The notes under the pieces are model-generated. The model did no database searches and was not told the DNA's origin. It saw nothing but the letters and a program-made list of their open reading frames with translations. Positions 1-15,000 of a stretch of DNA of 64,000 nucleotides are shown here, piece after piece (positions within the stretch are counted from its first letter, which is position 1; each line of letters begins with the position of its first letter). Origin of the DNA: Monocercomonoides exilis (Eukaryota > Preaxostyla > Oxymonadida > Polymastigidae); NCBI GenBank assembly GCA_001643675.2, contig LSRY02000051.1, positions 498,501-562,500 on the forward strand, in the 5' to 3' direction. A program made the translations under genes and the position numbers.

Positions 1-2110
1 AGCAGAAGTGGATCAACATTCATCTCAGCTTTTTGTGCTCCTTTTGCAGCTTGCGAAGCAGAAGCACTCGATTTGATGGCGCTCTCCAATTTGTCTCGAA
101 GATTCGCAATTTGCTCGTCTTTGGATTCGATTTCTTTGTGGACCTGCTGCAAATCCTCGGTAAGCGCATCATTGTCTGCTTGTATTGTGTCGTTTTCAGC
201 TGAAATATTTCATTATTTATCAGATAAATACACAAAAATTAAATCATAATCATTGAGTCAAATAATTGTGGTTGTTATTTTGGCAATTGTATTTGATAAA
301 GAGACAAAAAGGAAGAAAGCCACACCATCCAATTCCAAAATCTTCGTTTTCAGCTCTCGAATCAGCTTGTCTTTGTCTGTGATTTTTTTCTTTAACGTTT
401 CATTCTCTTCATTCAGCTATGGCAAATAAAGAATGAAAAAATAGGGGAAAAAAGTGAGAATTCAAACTTTCAAATCACTCAACAGATCAAAAAACATTGA
501 AATTTTATTCTTAAAAACATAAAAAGTGCAACAAAATAAAAATAAAATTCGTTCATTTACCTCATTCTCTTTCACAATACCTGTTTCTTTTCTTTCAGCA
601 AGTTCTCTTTCTCTTCAAACACAACAGCCAACTGCTGTTTGGCTTCTACTGCTGCTTTGACATTCTGTTGTAGTTGGCTTATTTGTTCCTTACGTAATTC
701 GCTGTTGCCAGCCTGTTGCTGCAGTTTGGCGTTGTCTTGCCTCAACTTAAATTGAAAATTAAATATTAAATAATAAAAACAATTGAAACGATGAAAATGA
801 AAATTAAATTATAAATTAATAATGAAATGCAACGAAAAAAGAACATGTTGAACAACTAAACAAAAGAAAACGAAAAATTTAATTTTGCACAAGGTTTGAC
901 TTTCAAGCAAATTTGGTATTAAAAAACAAATAATAAAATTAATTTTCAAATAATTAAAGCGTCTATTAACGAAGCAAATTTCGATTTTGATTTAATGCAT
1001 TCAAAATCACACAGCTTTCGAATTTTTATACCTCTTCTAGTTCATCATTGAGCTCTTCAATCATTCGATCTTTATCAGATGATTCCCTTTTAAGTTTTTT
1101 CATCATCTGTTGTAGTTGATCATACCGCTGTGCAACATCTTCCATCTGTTCCCTCATCGAATCGACCTCTTGGTTCAACTGACAAGCATAATATTTTCCG
1201 TATTTTTGTTTGGCAATGTTTGTAAAATATGAGTTTGTGCCAATGACAATTAATGAGGTGGAAAAGTGCAATAAAATAAATTGCAAATGGAAAAAGGGTT
1301 GTATTTTATGTTAAAATTTTAATATTATTAATCAATTCATACGGCACTCATTTTCTTTTTATCTTGCTCCATTAATTGAATTATCATCTGAAAATTTCGA
1401 TTAAAAACAACGATTTTGAACGTAAAAATTCAATAATTAGAATCAAAATTGCATAAAGTGTAAGAAATCAATTTGTTAATTGTGAAAAGTGAATTAATTG
1501 CACACCGGATCCGGTGCAGATGAGAACCCTCCAGATGTTCCATAATCTTTAGAAGGCGAAACTCTTTCTGACATTTCATCAAGAGCTTGTTTAACTTGCT
1601 TTGCTTTGTGTGAAATATCTGTTAATTGAGATTGAACATCGCTTGGCCTTGGCGACGGTGATCTTTGTCTTTGATAAGAATTCTTTTTCACGTTGAGTTA
1701 ATAATTCTTATGAATCGATAGAAATATTTTTAATAATTAGTACCGTTAAGCTTTGCGATTTTCTCGTTTGATCTCTGCCATCAGATAGTCTTTTAAGCTG
1801 CGTTCATGCTTTATGAATGCTATTATTAAAAATTTTGTCAAACTTTTCTTTGCAACTCTTCCTGCCTTCTCTTTTCATCATGTAATTCGTCAACCTTTCT
1901 TCCGATATGATATTCTTTTTCCGGATGTAGTTGGTCTATTTTTATTGTTTCAATAATTCAATATATTAATTGTTAATAATTGTTATAAATAATACTTTCT
2001 CCAATTTTTTCAGAATAAGAAGAACTTGAAGCATCATATAACTTTAAATCGTCTTCAAAACGATCCAAGACATTTGATTGTTGCAGCCTTGTTCCTCGAT
2101 AGCCTGACAT
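1..2110 (-). CDS. Multi-exon coiled-coil protein, 3' end outside the window
   Basis: I do not recognise the family. The ATG is at 2108-2110 and the gene reads right to left. Exons that keep one frame and have GT..AG-type borders are 1996-2110, 1844-1935, about 1752-1808, about 1506-1682, 1343-1387, 1032-1178, 581-745, 326-416 and 1-199 (open at the window edge). Donors include GTATTA, GTTTGA, GTGTGC, GTATGA, GTATAA, GTATTG and GTGTGG; acceptors are mostly TTTCAG or similar. The product is hydrophilic and rich in Glu, Lys and Gln with heptad-like Leu/Ile spacing, so a long coiled coil is likely; a Ser/Pro-rich stretch lies near 1640-1680. The border between the third and fourth exons is unclear: no GT donor fits the phase, so it is either a GC donor after 1752 or a continuous frame through in-frame TAA codons (first at 1746-1748). 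A cytoskeletal or scaffold role is only a guess. Confidence 0.6.
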
Positions 2111-3287
2111 ATTGTTCAAAAATAAAATTAATTTAAATTAAATATGGGTCAATGAATTATATAAAGGGATGTGAATCAAGAATTTTGTTGGAAAATTAAT
2201 GTTTTCAGGTTCTGCTGGTAAAAAGGGTGCAACTGCAGGGACATTAATCGCTGCAGTTGTTATAACTGTGGGATTATGGCTGTTCATTGACGGTTTTCTT
2301 TGCGAAAGATGCTTTTGATTAAACATTTAATTTTTGATTTTCGATTTAAAAAGGGGCTGTCGTTGCTAAAATACAACCAATTAATTATGCAGCATATGTA
2401 TGCTAACTTTTTTTATGGTTAATTGCTTTGTTGTTATTATTTTTTTTATTTCAATACAAGATATGCATCATTGGAACTGTTATTTTTGAAGTGTTGTATG
2501 CTTTATTTGTTAATAATTTATATTTTTTCAGAGCACATTTTTGAAATTTATTTAGAGCTAATTTTTTGAACTGGGTTTGCCTAATATTTTGTTCAAATTT
2601 ATTATTGTAAGCATTTTTAAGAATGCAATAAATGGAACAGACGATGATTCTTCAGATTTAGAAAAAAGAGTAGCACAAATTTTGTTTTTCATATGCGTTG
2701 TTGTTTCCATTGGGTTTGCTTTCGCCTTTAATTTGAAATGTTGAATTGTAATTGAAAACATTTAATAAAAAGTGGTAACGTGGGAGCATTCTGTATCGCA
2801 TATTTTCAATATATAAAACCAAAATCCGAAAACATGTACTCTGGAATAATGATTTTTGTGTCTAGTATATTGTTTTTGGTTGGATTTACAGTCTTTAGGT
2901 TCACGAGGCAGTCTCATAAATTTGATTGAGTTCAAAGATAATTTAAGCTTATGTATTAGTTTTTTTTATTTAAATTTCAGTTTGGGAATTTCATTTTTTT
3001 TATTTGAAAAAATAATAATTGTGAAAGCTTTTGGAATTTTCTTTTCATTTCACTCTTGATGCTACCATTTTTTTAAAGCAAATATTTCTTTTTGAAAATT
3101 TTTATTCATTTTTGGGAAAAAAAACTATAAAATTTCCCGAGTGGTTCATAAGCCCTAACTTTTATTGAAAAAAGCAAATTACTAGAAGATTCTTTTAAAT
3201 ATAGTTTAAAGAAATGATTTCAGTATATTATTGAGATGGATATCTTGTTGGATATTTTCAAGATAGCATTTTTTGTTTCTTTTCTTG

Positions 3288-3396
<109 letters not shown>

Positions 3397-4407
3397 GGGC
3401 TATAATTTAATCTTGACCTTTTTTCTTTATCTAGACCTTTTTCTTTTTTGTCCTGCCAACAGCTATACACAAGTTTGTTTAAAATATAAAATAACCAGAA
3501 ATGTTTGAAATGTTTTAATTTCCTTATTCTGTATTTTTTTTTCAATATTTCATTTTTAACAAAAAGATCGAGGATTATAAATATTTTATGTTTTGATCAT
3601 TGACTTGCTGCTTTTTCAACGAATATTTTTAATCGGAAGTTTTAAGCTTTCATATCATAATACATCGTTTCTTTTTTATATGATTTAGTTGATTTAAACT
3701 TTCTCAACTTGTTTTTTTAACACTTTTTCTCATTTCACACATTTTTTAAAAATACACAATTTCAGAGACATTCATCCATTTGTTTTTAAATTTATTGAAA
3801 TGACAAATAAACATTATTAAAATAAAACGATTCTTGTATGTATAAAATAAGTATTTGTTTGTATATGTTTTGGAATCAAAATAACATAAAAATCACATAT
3901 ACTTGATTATTAGTTAATATTCTTGAAAAGTTCCTTTTCATTTCAAAACTCAATACAAATAAACTATAAATAAGACTTTATGCATTTTTTCCATTTTAAT
4001 AAAATTTGTCACAAACACTTGTTTATATAAAAAATCGTGTTTTAAGCAAAAACAGTGAAATGAGAAAAAAAGGTCGAAAATTAAATTGAAAATGTTAAAA
4101 ACAAGTTAAAATAATAATATAGGAATGTTAAATGCTGATGCTGTGGCTTAAAACGTTCGGTATGAAATATTGGCTTCACAGCCAGCAAGTCTTTGATCAG
4201 GGTCCTAAAATTATAAAAAATCTAAATAATTTTTTGAATATAAAAATTTCAAAGAATTTTTCAACAGAATTCTGTAAAACAAAAATATCAAGAAGTCTAT
4301 TTATTTTGCTTTTGTTTAAAGCCTTTTTACAAATCAAAAAAGCAAAAATAAGTTTAATAAAAAAGGGTTGAGATAGAATTTTGAGGTCAAGATAAAATTT
4401 GCACCCT

Positions 4408-4410
4408 ATT

Positions 4411-4449
<39 letters not shown>

Positions 4450-4450
4450 T
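4408..4450. repeat. Compound (TTTA)n(TTA)n microsatellite
   Basis: A few TTTA units run into about eleven TTA units. The poly-Asn reading frame on the minus strand here is an artefact of the repeat. Confidence 0.9.
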
Positions 4451-6065
4451 GAGTGATTTGCAGAGTGAAAATATAACATGCCCTGTTGCGCAGGTCTTGT
4501 TTCGTCAAAAATTTCTTTCTCGAATTCGTTCGGATGATGCTGTTTTTTGAAACAAAAAGACACCCATAATAAATTACTGAGTATGTTTGAAATGATCATT
4601 TTATGATTCTGTCCATATGCACTTTATATATTAGTTTTGAAAATGATTTTATATTGAAGTTGTTTGCTTATTGTTTTTCCTTTTATTATTTTTACTCATA
4701 CTCATATTTTCTTTAATAAAAATGAAACTTTGCAAATATCTCTTTTTCCTGTTTTAATGAATTGTGTGATTGCTAAAAATAGGAGAAACAATTACAAACT
4801 TCAAGGCTTATCAATGAAAAAGATTAAAAGCAGAGAATGAAATCCATTTGGAGTATAGTTAAATGCGAAGAATTCGAGGAAAAAAATGATAAAGATTGAA
4901 ATCAAAATTCTTTACTGTTCTATTCATCCCCATTTTTTATGTTCCAAAGTTCATTCGAAAAAGAGGAACTCCAGAACATGAAGAGAAAACCTTTATCTTA
5001 AGTATTTGAATTCTTCGATGAAATTTAAATTCTTGGAATTCAATTTTTTCGCAATCACACATTTTCACCAGTGATTTTTGAGCTGAAAGATTAATCTTTA
5101 AGAGATTTTATCAATTTTGAAAAAATAGAAACAAAACATCTTCTTCAAATGGACTACAGACGAAAGGTGGTTCACACAATTCACAAAACACGCATTATTT
5201 TTTGAGATTATTACGAACCGCATCAGATAAAACTTCATCAGAAAACATGAATAACATTGGTTGTGCTGTGCATTTTGGTTGCATGTTACTCAAACAGAGT
5301 GGGATCCTTTCTCATATAAATGGAAAAAAGAACTTTCATGGGACTTTTCACATTAAAAAAAGTTAAAGTTATTTTCTAAAATAAAAAATAAAACATAATA
5401 GTGCTGAAACGGTTATTTTTGTGGAGTTAACTTCATTTTTTCATCATTAACAATTGTATGCATATTTATTTCTTTTTATTTCAAATAATATTTTTTTTTC
5501 TTTAAAAATGAATAGATGAAGAAAACTCAGGCTGAAAAATAAATAGAAATTGCCCAATTGACATGGTTTCTTCCATCAAGAAATCATTGAGTTTTTAATT
5601 TTTTAAAAAAATAATTGAATTCAATGAAGTGGGACGAGCAAAAGTGGGCTCATCAATAATTATCCTTTCATTTTTGAGGTTTAATTCATCAATATCGCTG
5701 TGCCCATCTTTCAACAGCTGCGGTAATGAAGGAGAGTTTCCATTGTATCAAAAGATGAATGTTAGATTCATTTCCTAGGCTTAATTATTCTATTTCAATT
5801 ATTGGCTTTGATTTGCTTTATTTGTTTCATGTTTAAGCTCAGAGCTATAAAGCAAAAACCCATTTCACATGCGATTCAACGTATTGATGAAGAAATATAA
5901 TGAAATGGGTTGAATGAATTTGAGCAGTAATTTGACGCCAAGGATGAAGAATGCTAAAAGGATACAAAAGAAGCAGAAGCACTCAAGAGATAGATATCAA
6001 CAAATACGATCTATCACAATTAGTTCCAGGTATCATTTTTCATTGGATAATTTTCATTGATAAAT

Positions 6066-9000
6066 TCAACTGGTGAATGTAGATAGACTGTCACTGTCAG
6101 TAATTCTTTCTGAATCTGCTCTATCTCCAGAACACTGCTCCATATCAATCGCATCGGACATTGTGAGAACAGCAGCTCCAAGTGGGAAATGTTGGATAAG
6201 TACTCTTTTTATGGATGTGAGCGTTGGCCTTGCTTCAGTACTGACTGCTATGCATTCTTTTGAACATTCTCTTAGATTGCTGTCTCTGATCATTTCGATA
6301 TCTGGTCTTTCTCCGTTCACTATTTTCTGCCCTGCCACCACACCCTCATATTCACCAAACGGAATCTCCAAAGTTAAGCATTCCCACAGCATCATCCCAA
6401 TCGAGAATGACACTGATTCCTTTGTTGCCCCCATCTTCTTGTTCATCAGCAGTTCTGGTGCCTTCCATCTCAGACACTCTTTTCTTATCTCGTCTTCGTC
6501 TTCAAAAGCAGATGAAGGAGGTGGTGAGTCTGTGAATCTCTCGCTCATCACTGAAATATTGGACGATGAAGATACAACAGTTAATGAAGAGATCGATGAT
6601 GAATCTGAATCATCATCAGAAGAAAGGAAGTCTGAATGCATGACAATGCAGATCACCATGTGTTCAGAAAACAACACAATATGTGGACTCAGGCTGGCCA
6701 ATGACTGAAGTGGGTTCTCCATTTCATCAAATGAGTGGAGAGCTCCATTCGCCACCCAGAACAGGATTTGGGCTGCTGTTTGTTCTCTCTCCTGAAGAGT
6801 GCCTATTGCCATCTCTTTTGTCTTATTCCTTCCATGCAACAACATGAACAGAGAATCCCTCAAGTCCACAATCAGCTTTTCATGAGGCGAGGAACAGGCC
6901 ATTGCATCCACCAGATTCGACATCGACGAGGTGGTTGGACACAGACTCTCCGATCGAACAAAAGTTGAATCTGTGTCTGAAGTGTCTGTTGTTGAAGTGG
7001 ATGAAATGGAAGGTGATGGAGTCTGCTTTCTTATTTCCTCTTCCTCAACCTTCTCCAATGCCCACTGAGGAATCTTGTCTGAACCCTTTCCCAAAATATA
7101 TTCAGTGGAGCCACTCTCACTCAACAAATGCTCTGATGACTCAGAATGTCCCAGACTTTTCTCAAACACCCTCTTCTTGATCCTCTCTTCGTTCTTCTTC
7201 TCTGCCTCCCTCTCTGCTCTCCTCCACTGTTCCTCAGGCGACATCTCCATTGTTACCATCTCAAACGCTTTCGGATCCTTTTTGATATTGTCTTCCACAA
7301 TCTCTCTCAGATCTTTGTTCTCATTCTTCACCTTTCTCCAACGAACAGCCAAAACAACAATAATTGCTAGCAACAGAATGAAAACTGCAGAGGCAATCAC
7401 AATAACAACACACCACTTCTTCTTCTCATTTCCACCTTCCGCAATCCTTTCATCTCCATTTGTTTTTGATTCACTTTTGTTTTTCAGAATGAATGACTGG
7501 GTTGATGAGGGAGAATCGGCATTCCCAAACAGAACGCACAAGCTAACTTCAGTCTCTTCTCTCACATTCTCCAATTGTGAAGATGTTGCGACTGTTTGTA
7601 TTTCATTTTCTGAAGAAAATTCATCTTTGTTGATCTCATGAAGTTCAATAAATTCCTCGTCTCCGCTTGTGAAGCACAATTTCAAGGTCAGATTGCAAGG
7701 AAGAAGAAGCTCCCCAAACAGAGTCAAATTTGTTGCACTCGAGGATATTGGCAAGCTCTTCACTTCATGCAGCACTGGGATAAATAGTGCCGATGCTCTC
7801 TCGCTGGCTATTCCACTCAGCTCACATCCGTCATTCAAGATCCACAATGAGGAATCTGACAAAACTCCATCCCCTGCTTTCACACTTTTCATATCCAGCT
7901 TGGTCGAATCAGAGCACCAAATATTTCTTCGAGCTGAAGGATACAGCTCAATCGCTGGATTGTTGTTCACAAACTCGCCTTTCTCGATTCTCATTGTTCC
8001 CCCTCTTGCTGAAAGGCCACCATTGGCAGAGTTTGTGAAAGTCGTGTCACTTATCACTGATTCGCATTGAACCACATCCACAAGCGATCCGTTCCATTCG
8101 CAAATGAAGGGATCGACATTGCTCGTGTGCGGCCCATCTGTTTCGATTTGCTTTTCTCCATCAAACAGGCATCCTTTAATCTCGATATCTTTGCAAAACA
8201 ACAGAGAAGCAATGCTTCCAGTTGTTTTATGTGCTTGGAATCTTGAAAACGAGCAATTGGACAATTTCGCAATGGAGTCAAATCGTTCAATTCCAATTAC
8301 ACTTGCATCCTCTCCCACACATGTGATATTCTCAATGAAAGAAAGCGATAAAGAAAATGAAGCTGATGAAGTCTCTCCATTCGAAATCTTGCTCTCACCT
8401 CTATTGACTGCAATAAAGCGTCCATTGCACACTTCCACTCCATTTACATCCAAATTTTCCATCTTCACTGCTGCATTTCCGCTGATCTGCACAAAATCCT
8501 TTTCAACTTCCACATTATTGACAACAAGATTGTTGACTTCGATCGACTCCTTGATATAGATAGCAGCGTCGCATTCAAACGAAAGCGAAGAAATGTTCAC
8601 CTTGTTCAGGAGACATTCGCCTCCATCGATTGAGAGCAGGCAAAATGGAAGAGATCTTTTTGATCCTCCAAGCAAGCTTCCTGCCTCGAATGAACATGCA
8701 TTTAGTGTTGCCTTGCCAGAGTCAACCTTCAAGAAAGAAGTGCGCTCTGTTTGCAACACAATCTCAAATACGAACAGAAGTGATTGCAGCTGCACCTTGC
8801 CATTTGTGCGAACCACGAAATCCTCAGATCCCTTTATTTCTCCTTTCACAATCACAATGCTGCCATTCTCCTGCAATCCCCTTAACGTCAATGTCTCAAG
8901 CACAATTTCTTCGTCCACAATTGACTCCTCATCGACAAACAGCTGGCTGAAAAAATCATGAGTCAGATGCCGCAGCCCAAAGCCGATTGTGGCGCATGGC

Positions 9001-12000
9001 AGCTTCGGTTTTCCACACTGCTGCTCATTGCTCCCTCCGTTCCCTTCTTTGCTCGATACCACAATGGTGTCAGATTGATACTTCACAATCAGACTCATCA
9101 GATCCAGCGCCTTCTCCTTGTGATCAACCTCGTCCATCCCGAATATTGAATTTTGTTTGATGAATTCTTCATCGCGGAAGTCGAGGTTGAACTGCGTTTC
9201 GTTGATCTGGCTTTCAATGTCGTGGCACTCGATGAACACATCATTTCCAACTTTTGCTGTGTTTCTTCTGAAAGTCACGTTATCAAACGCAAACTTCAGT
9301 TCTCCATTCAGTCTGGTGGAAAGATACACACCTCCTCCTTTCCCTTCGCTCGCTGAGCATCCGCACAGCCTGACACTTGCATTCTTCAGCTTGAATGATC
9401 CTTCTTCATTCAGTGCGAATAGAATTCCACCTCCCTTTGTGCTTCCACCTGCACAACACTCTTCCAGCGCAGACGATTCAATATCAACTTTGACTCCACA
9501 AGTGCATGTGCTGCATATCAAACTTGCGTCTGTGCCTTCCACATTCACTGAAGAGAAAGTGCAATTCTTTGCAACAACTTCGCCCGCATCATTTCTTTCG
9601 TTGTTTTTGTGATCTCTGCTTTCATCTTGCACCTTCACCAGACTTCCACATTCATCTTTTATTTGTGAAACATCGCATTCATCAAACAAGCTCTGGACTC
9701 CCGAAAGAATCACAAAAACACTTTGCTTCGCTTCAAACGATGTGATCATGCACTTCCATAAACGCAAAATTCCCTTTTTCGCAAAGCATAGAGCAGCATT
9801 ATCCATTTTCTCTTCGTCTCCATTGGTTGACAGTGAGCAATCGTCAAATTCAAGCATTTCACCATCACTTTCGAATATGCCTGTTTTTCCATTTGGCCGC
9901 AAGCGATATGTGCAAATGTCAAGTGCTCTCAGCGAAAGAGTTTTGCTGTTGCTTATCCACACAGACACTGCACTTTCTTCTTTGCTCCCAATTTCAAGAG
10001 CAGAACGCACAACTTCATCTCCTCCTGAACCTTGGGGCTCAACAACCAGCCCAGACAAATCGTATGAACCTTCCACGCTTGCTTTTTCTTTGATTTCCAC
10101 TACCTTTCTGCTTGCATCTCCGACAATATGCTTCAGCCCCATCCACATCGACTTGCAAGGATCTTCATCACTCCCGCATCTCGCAACATCGTCTCCTCCT
10201 TCCCACACAACCACAACTGAATTGCTGTATTCAATCAGAAATCTGAGGAGATCCGTGTTGTTCCGCTTCTCATCAGTTCCCACAAACATATTTGAGTTGT
10301 CGTTCAACTCATCAACGCTAAATGCAAATGTCTGATTTGTCACCGATTCATTCAGATCGTTGCTGAGGATAAATATGTTTTTGCCAAGAAATGCATCATT
10401 GTTTTCGAAATGAACATTTGCAAACACAAAAGAAATATCAGAAGCTGCCTGTTTGTTGTTCAAGAAGAGGCAACCTCCTTTGCCAGAACTGCTTGTTTCA
10501 GCAGCACACACTTTCATCTCACAACCACTCACTTCAAACAAACAACTTCCAGATATGTTAATATTTATCGCTCCACCTGTGTTGCTTGCAATTGACTTCA
10601 CATTCGTCATATTACACTGCTCCATCTTAATTGCATTTTTTGCATCTTCGCTGAAAAGAACAGCACAATCTGTATTTGCATTGGACAAATCTGCAAATGT
10701 GCAGTTGCTGAAGCCAACAATTGGCTCGCCGGATTCTTCATTTTCAGCTCCAAGAAGCGACAATTCCAATATAGGCTTTGCTGTTCTTATGTTGTGAATA
10801 GTTGTCCAATTCATAATCAGTGTTGCTCCACTGCTTCGCATTATGGAGTATTGAATCTCTTCTCTCGACTCTTCCTGCATTTCAAAGATGCATTTCTGAA
10901 CTTCCAATACTCCGTTTTGTGATGTTAAACTGATCAAAGTGTGCTTTGTTTCATCAAAGCGTTTTGGAAACTGAAGAACTGTGTTCTTTATCAGAGTGCT
11001 TCCCTCAGAAATAATGACACTGTCTGACTCTCCTCCTATTGTTGATTTTATTATCACAATGATTTGGCTGTTTGTTTTGGTTTCAACACTCACACCTGTC
11101 AGATCGGTCTCCTGCTCTATTGCTGAGCGTCCAGCGAGTGTTATTCCTTTCTCATCATCGTCTGCAAGTCTGCAAACTCCGTAATCCACACTTGCACATG
11201 GGCACACTTCCATGCCACACCATATTCCATTATCTCCTGTCAGCCCATCCACTTCAATGACCAACGAGCTGTAACCTTCGAGGAAGATGAGAAGATCAAC
11301 ATCATTTTCGAACTTTGATCTGTCTTTCCCCATCAGCGAGTTGTTCCTCTCAGTGATCTTTTCGTAAAATGAAAACGTTGATGCTGTCACAGTCTTTCTC
11401 AAGTCTTGACAGACAAGATACACATCTCTCCCACATCTTGCTTTATTACCTTCCACATACATTCCGGCCAAGTCAAATCTCGATGATTCACCCTCAAATC
11501 CCAGCCAGAGTCCTCCTCCATGTCCACTTCCATCTCCTTGCTCCGTTCTTCCAGCAATGCATCTCTTTATTGATGTGGCATCGCTTGTTGAACTGATTCT
11601 TAATTCGGCGCTGCCTCTCATATTCAGCTTCAATCCTCCTCCATTCCCTCTTTCTGCAACACAGTCTTCAATGGTTGTGTTTTCCACAACAACTCCACCA
11701 TAAGCAATCACTCCACCAATCAACCCTCCATCTCCTGTTTCCAAATTGATTCCGCTTCCATTGCAATTAATCACATGAATTTCATTTGCCTCGCTTGCCT
11801 TTATCAGCCCAGAATCTGTGAATTGACAAGTACTCCAATTACACATGCTCAATCTCAACACACAACTGCTTCCTGCATAAATCAAGCTGCTTCCTTCCGT
11901 GCTGCATTCGTTGGCATTCATTTCATTAACGGTGAATGAGCCTCCATTTGCAATCTCAATAAATCCATTTTCACGGGATAATGAGATATTTCTCAGATCG

Positions 12001-15000
12001 ACATTTTCAATCACAAATTGAGATGCGTCTCCGCTTGCAGTGAAACCAGACTTCATAAATTTCATTGAGTCCAATTCCAGTGATGACACTCTCACTGTTC
12101 CTCTTTCCACAGCAAACAACGAGTATTGTATCGCATTCACACCAGTTGAAAATTGAAATCCACACTGATTGAATTCCAACGTGTCTTTTTTCAAGTGAAA
12201 CAGCGTTTCATGATACTGCAGAACTGAGGGCAAGTTCAACACAAGATTTCTCATTGTTGTTTTGTTCGAAACATCAAACAATCCCTTGCAGCTCTCTTCT
12301 GCACACGATGCTTCTCCGTGGATCACAAGCAACCCCCCATCTTCGGCTGCATCAACATCTGTCTGTGTTTTGGAAAAGACAACAGTTTCACCAACATCCA
12401 CTGTGCTCTTAACTATAATGCTTATCGGAGAGCAATTCGCTCTATTCACCGTGAAGCTCAGCGTTCTGCATTTGAAAAACGAAAAACCACAACGAGGATG
12501 ATCGGCACCAGAAGCAGACACTTGAATCCCACTTTGAGGCACATCTTGAGTGTAGCAAAGAATGGGAACGATGAGTGAAGCGTTGCTGGCATCGCCTATC
12601 CCTTCTGCATCACTCGCATCTTCATTCATTTGCAAGACAAATGCGAATCTCTCAACTGGGATCAACTCCAGATGATTTGATGCAATAAACACGTTCCTCC
12701 CATGTTCTGCATGATTTCCGTTGAACACCACATTCACAATCTCAAACACATCACTTTGTGCGGACAACGCCAGAAATAATCCTCCTCCTCTTCCAGTGTC
12801 ACTCACTCCGCTTGGGTTCCCATTTCCATTCTCAGCCCCGCAATCATGAATTTCTGTTGCAACGCTGTTTTGCCCAATCTTGTATGATCCTCCCTGCATC
12901 AGACTCCAATCAATACATCCTCCATTTCCTTCACTGCATGAGCAGTTTTTGAACGTCACATTTTTTATCCAAATTGAATCGCTTCTTCCTCTTGATGCTG
13001 AGAATATTCCACCGTTTCCCTCTCCTTTTGAAATGTTGCTAAATGTCACATTCATCAACATGCTTTCTCTCGTTCCACTCTCAACATATTCTTCAAAGAG
13101 CGAGCGACTTGACAAGGCAATATGCTCAACCAAACAGTTGTCCATTTGAAACTTGGCAAATATGACGCGAAACAGAGGATTGCTCCAAATTCTTTCAGCT
13201 GTTTCGTCAAGCCCGGAAATAGTTACGCTTTTCAATGAAAGCATCTGGGAGGCAGAACCCATCGCAAACAGCGAAGCAGAAAAATCAGCGGAGTTGTGAC
13301 GAATGGTAACAAGCGATATTTTCATCGATCCTGAAGTCAAAGTGAACAAGAATGATGAAGGATCCAGCGAGGATGTGTTAATGATGCAATTATCAGCACT
13401 TTCACCTTCAAATGAGGCTTCTCCCCCATCGATGATCATTGCCAACGGGGAATATATCGAATTCAAAATGTGAACGGTCACTTTGGCACCCCTTTCCAAG
13501 GAGTTGAATGCTTTTTCAATTGTTCCACACGGTTCGTTTGACGACAACCCACATATTGTTTCTGAGATCGAATTCGCTCTGCAATATGTTGTGCGAATTG
13601 TTGGAAGCCAACAATCAAATGCAGTTCCACTATCATTGTAATGCACTCGATTTTCTGGTGTTGTGGAATATGATGATTCAAATGGATTGACATTGATTAA
13701 TGAATCTGAGATTTTTATATCGTGTCCCTCGTTGCATCTCGCTTTGTTTTCAATGAAAAGACAAAAAGAGAATATGATAGGAGGAGGATCGTTATTCATC
13801 CACCCAGTTGAATAGAGTGATATTCCTCCGCCTCCGCGATTATTTGCTTCTCCTGTTCCGTTCGCCAAATTTTCAGAGAACAAACAATCGGAAAATATAT
13901 ATGGAAATGAATGATATTGAATATTTGATCCTCCTCCAAAAGTCCTTGCTTCATTGTTTTTAAATTTGCATTCATGAATCACTCCTTTCTCAGTTCCATC
14001 ATTTTGATGCAAGCGTATTCCACCTCCATAATCAGTAGATGCAATACATCTGCTAAAAATACATTTTAATAATTGATAGTTTCCATTTAATTTATAAAGA
14101 ATCATTCCTCCTGCTGTCATACCGGATTTGCAATTTGAAAAATTGCATTCTGTCATATTCACACCAGATCCTGATTGAACATCAACAGCTCCATCATTTT
14201 GTTGACTCATATTGCGAAAGCTGCATCTTGTGCATTTAAGAGTCGAGCCGCCCATCAAATAGATTGCACTTCCAACTCCACTAACATTAATGTCATGCCA
14301 TTCGCAATCAGTGAAAACATGCGAATCATTAGAATCTAGTCTCTGTTGCGTCATATGTTTGTTATTTGATACAGCTATGTTTTCTTGGCGCATACAGCTT
14401 TCGAGGGTGATGTTGAGTGCGGCAAGTGAAGAAAAGGGGCTGTTCACTGATCTTGTAATACCCCCATCAATAACATCACTGACTCTATGAAAAATACAAC
14501 TATCGAGTGTTGTCCAAGTTGCAACTGAAATAGTTGGGGATATAGACAGAACCGGAAATGTTGATGTGATGTTGTGCATAAAAAGGCAGGTGGCAGAAAC
14601 TGAACAACAAATGTCTGCTGCAAGGAGTGGAGTTTTTGACATCTCAAACGATGAAAGCAACGAATCGGAAAGAGAAATGAATGCTTCTTTGTGAAATGAC
14701 ATTGTATTGGGTGATGAACAGAATAAACCTGGAATTGGTGCGAATGAGCGAATCGAGGAAATTGAAAGATTTTTAGCATCTGTCACTCCTCCATCAATCA
14801 CAAAAAAGCTGTATTCAGAAGAAGAAATTGCAGCACAGCTCATGAGGAAAAGGATTGATTGCTCATTGATTCGAAAGAATGATTGGCTATTAGATGTTTT
14901 GAGAATGACACATGAGCATTCAAGTGTTGTGTTTTGAACAGTAAAAGATCCAATAATTGTCCCTCTTTCGGTTCTTTCTCGAGCAGAAAGCGATAAAGTC

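Noticed and set aside
6073-7641. Long plus-strand ORFs opposite the receptor tail (same ORFs at 45463-47112 and in the right arm)
   Set aside because: They are antisense shadows of the conserved tail; they carry no motif of their own and recur only because the tail DNA is repeated.
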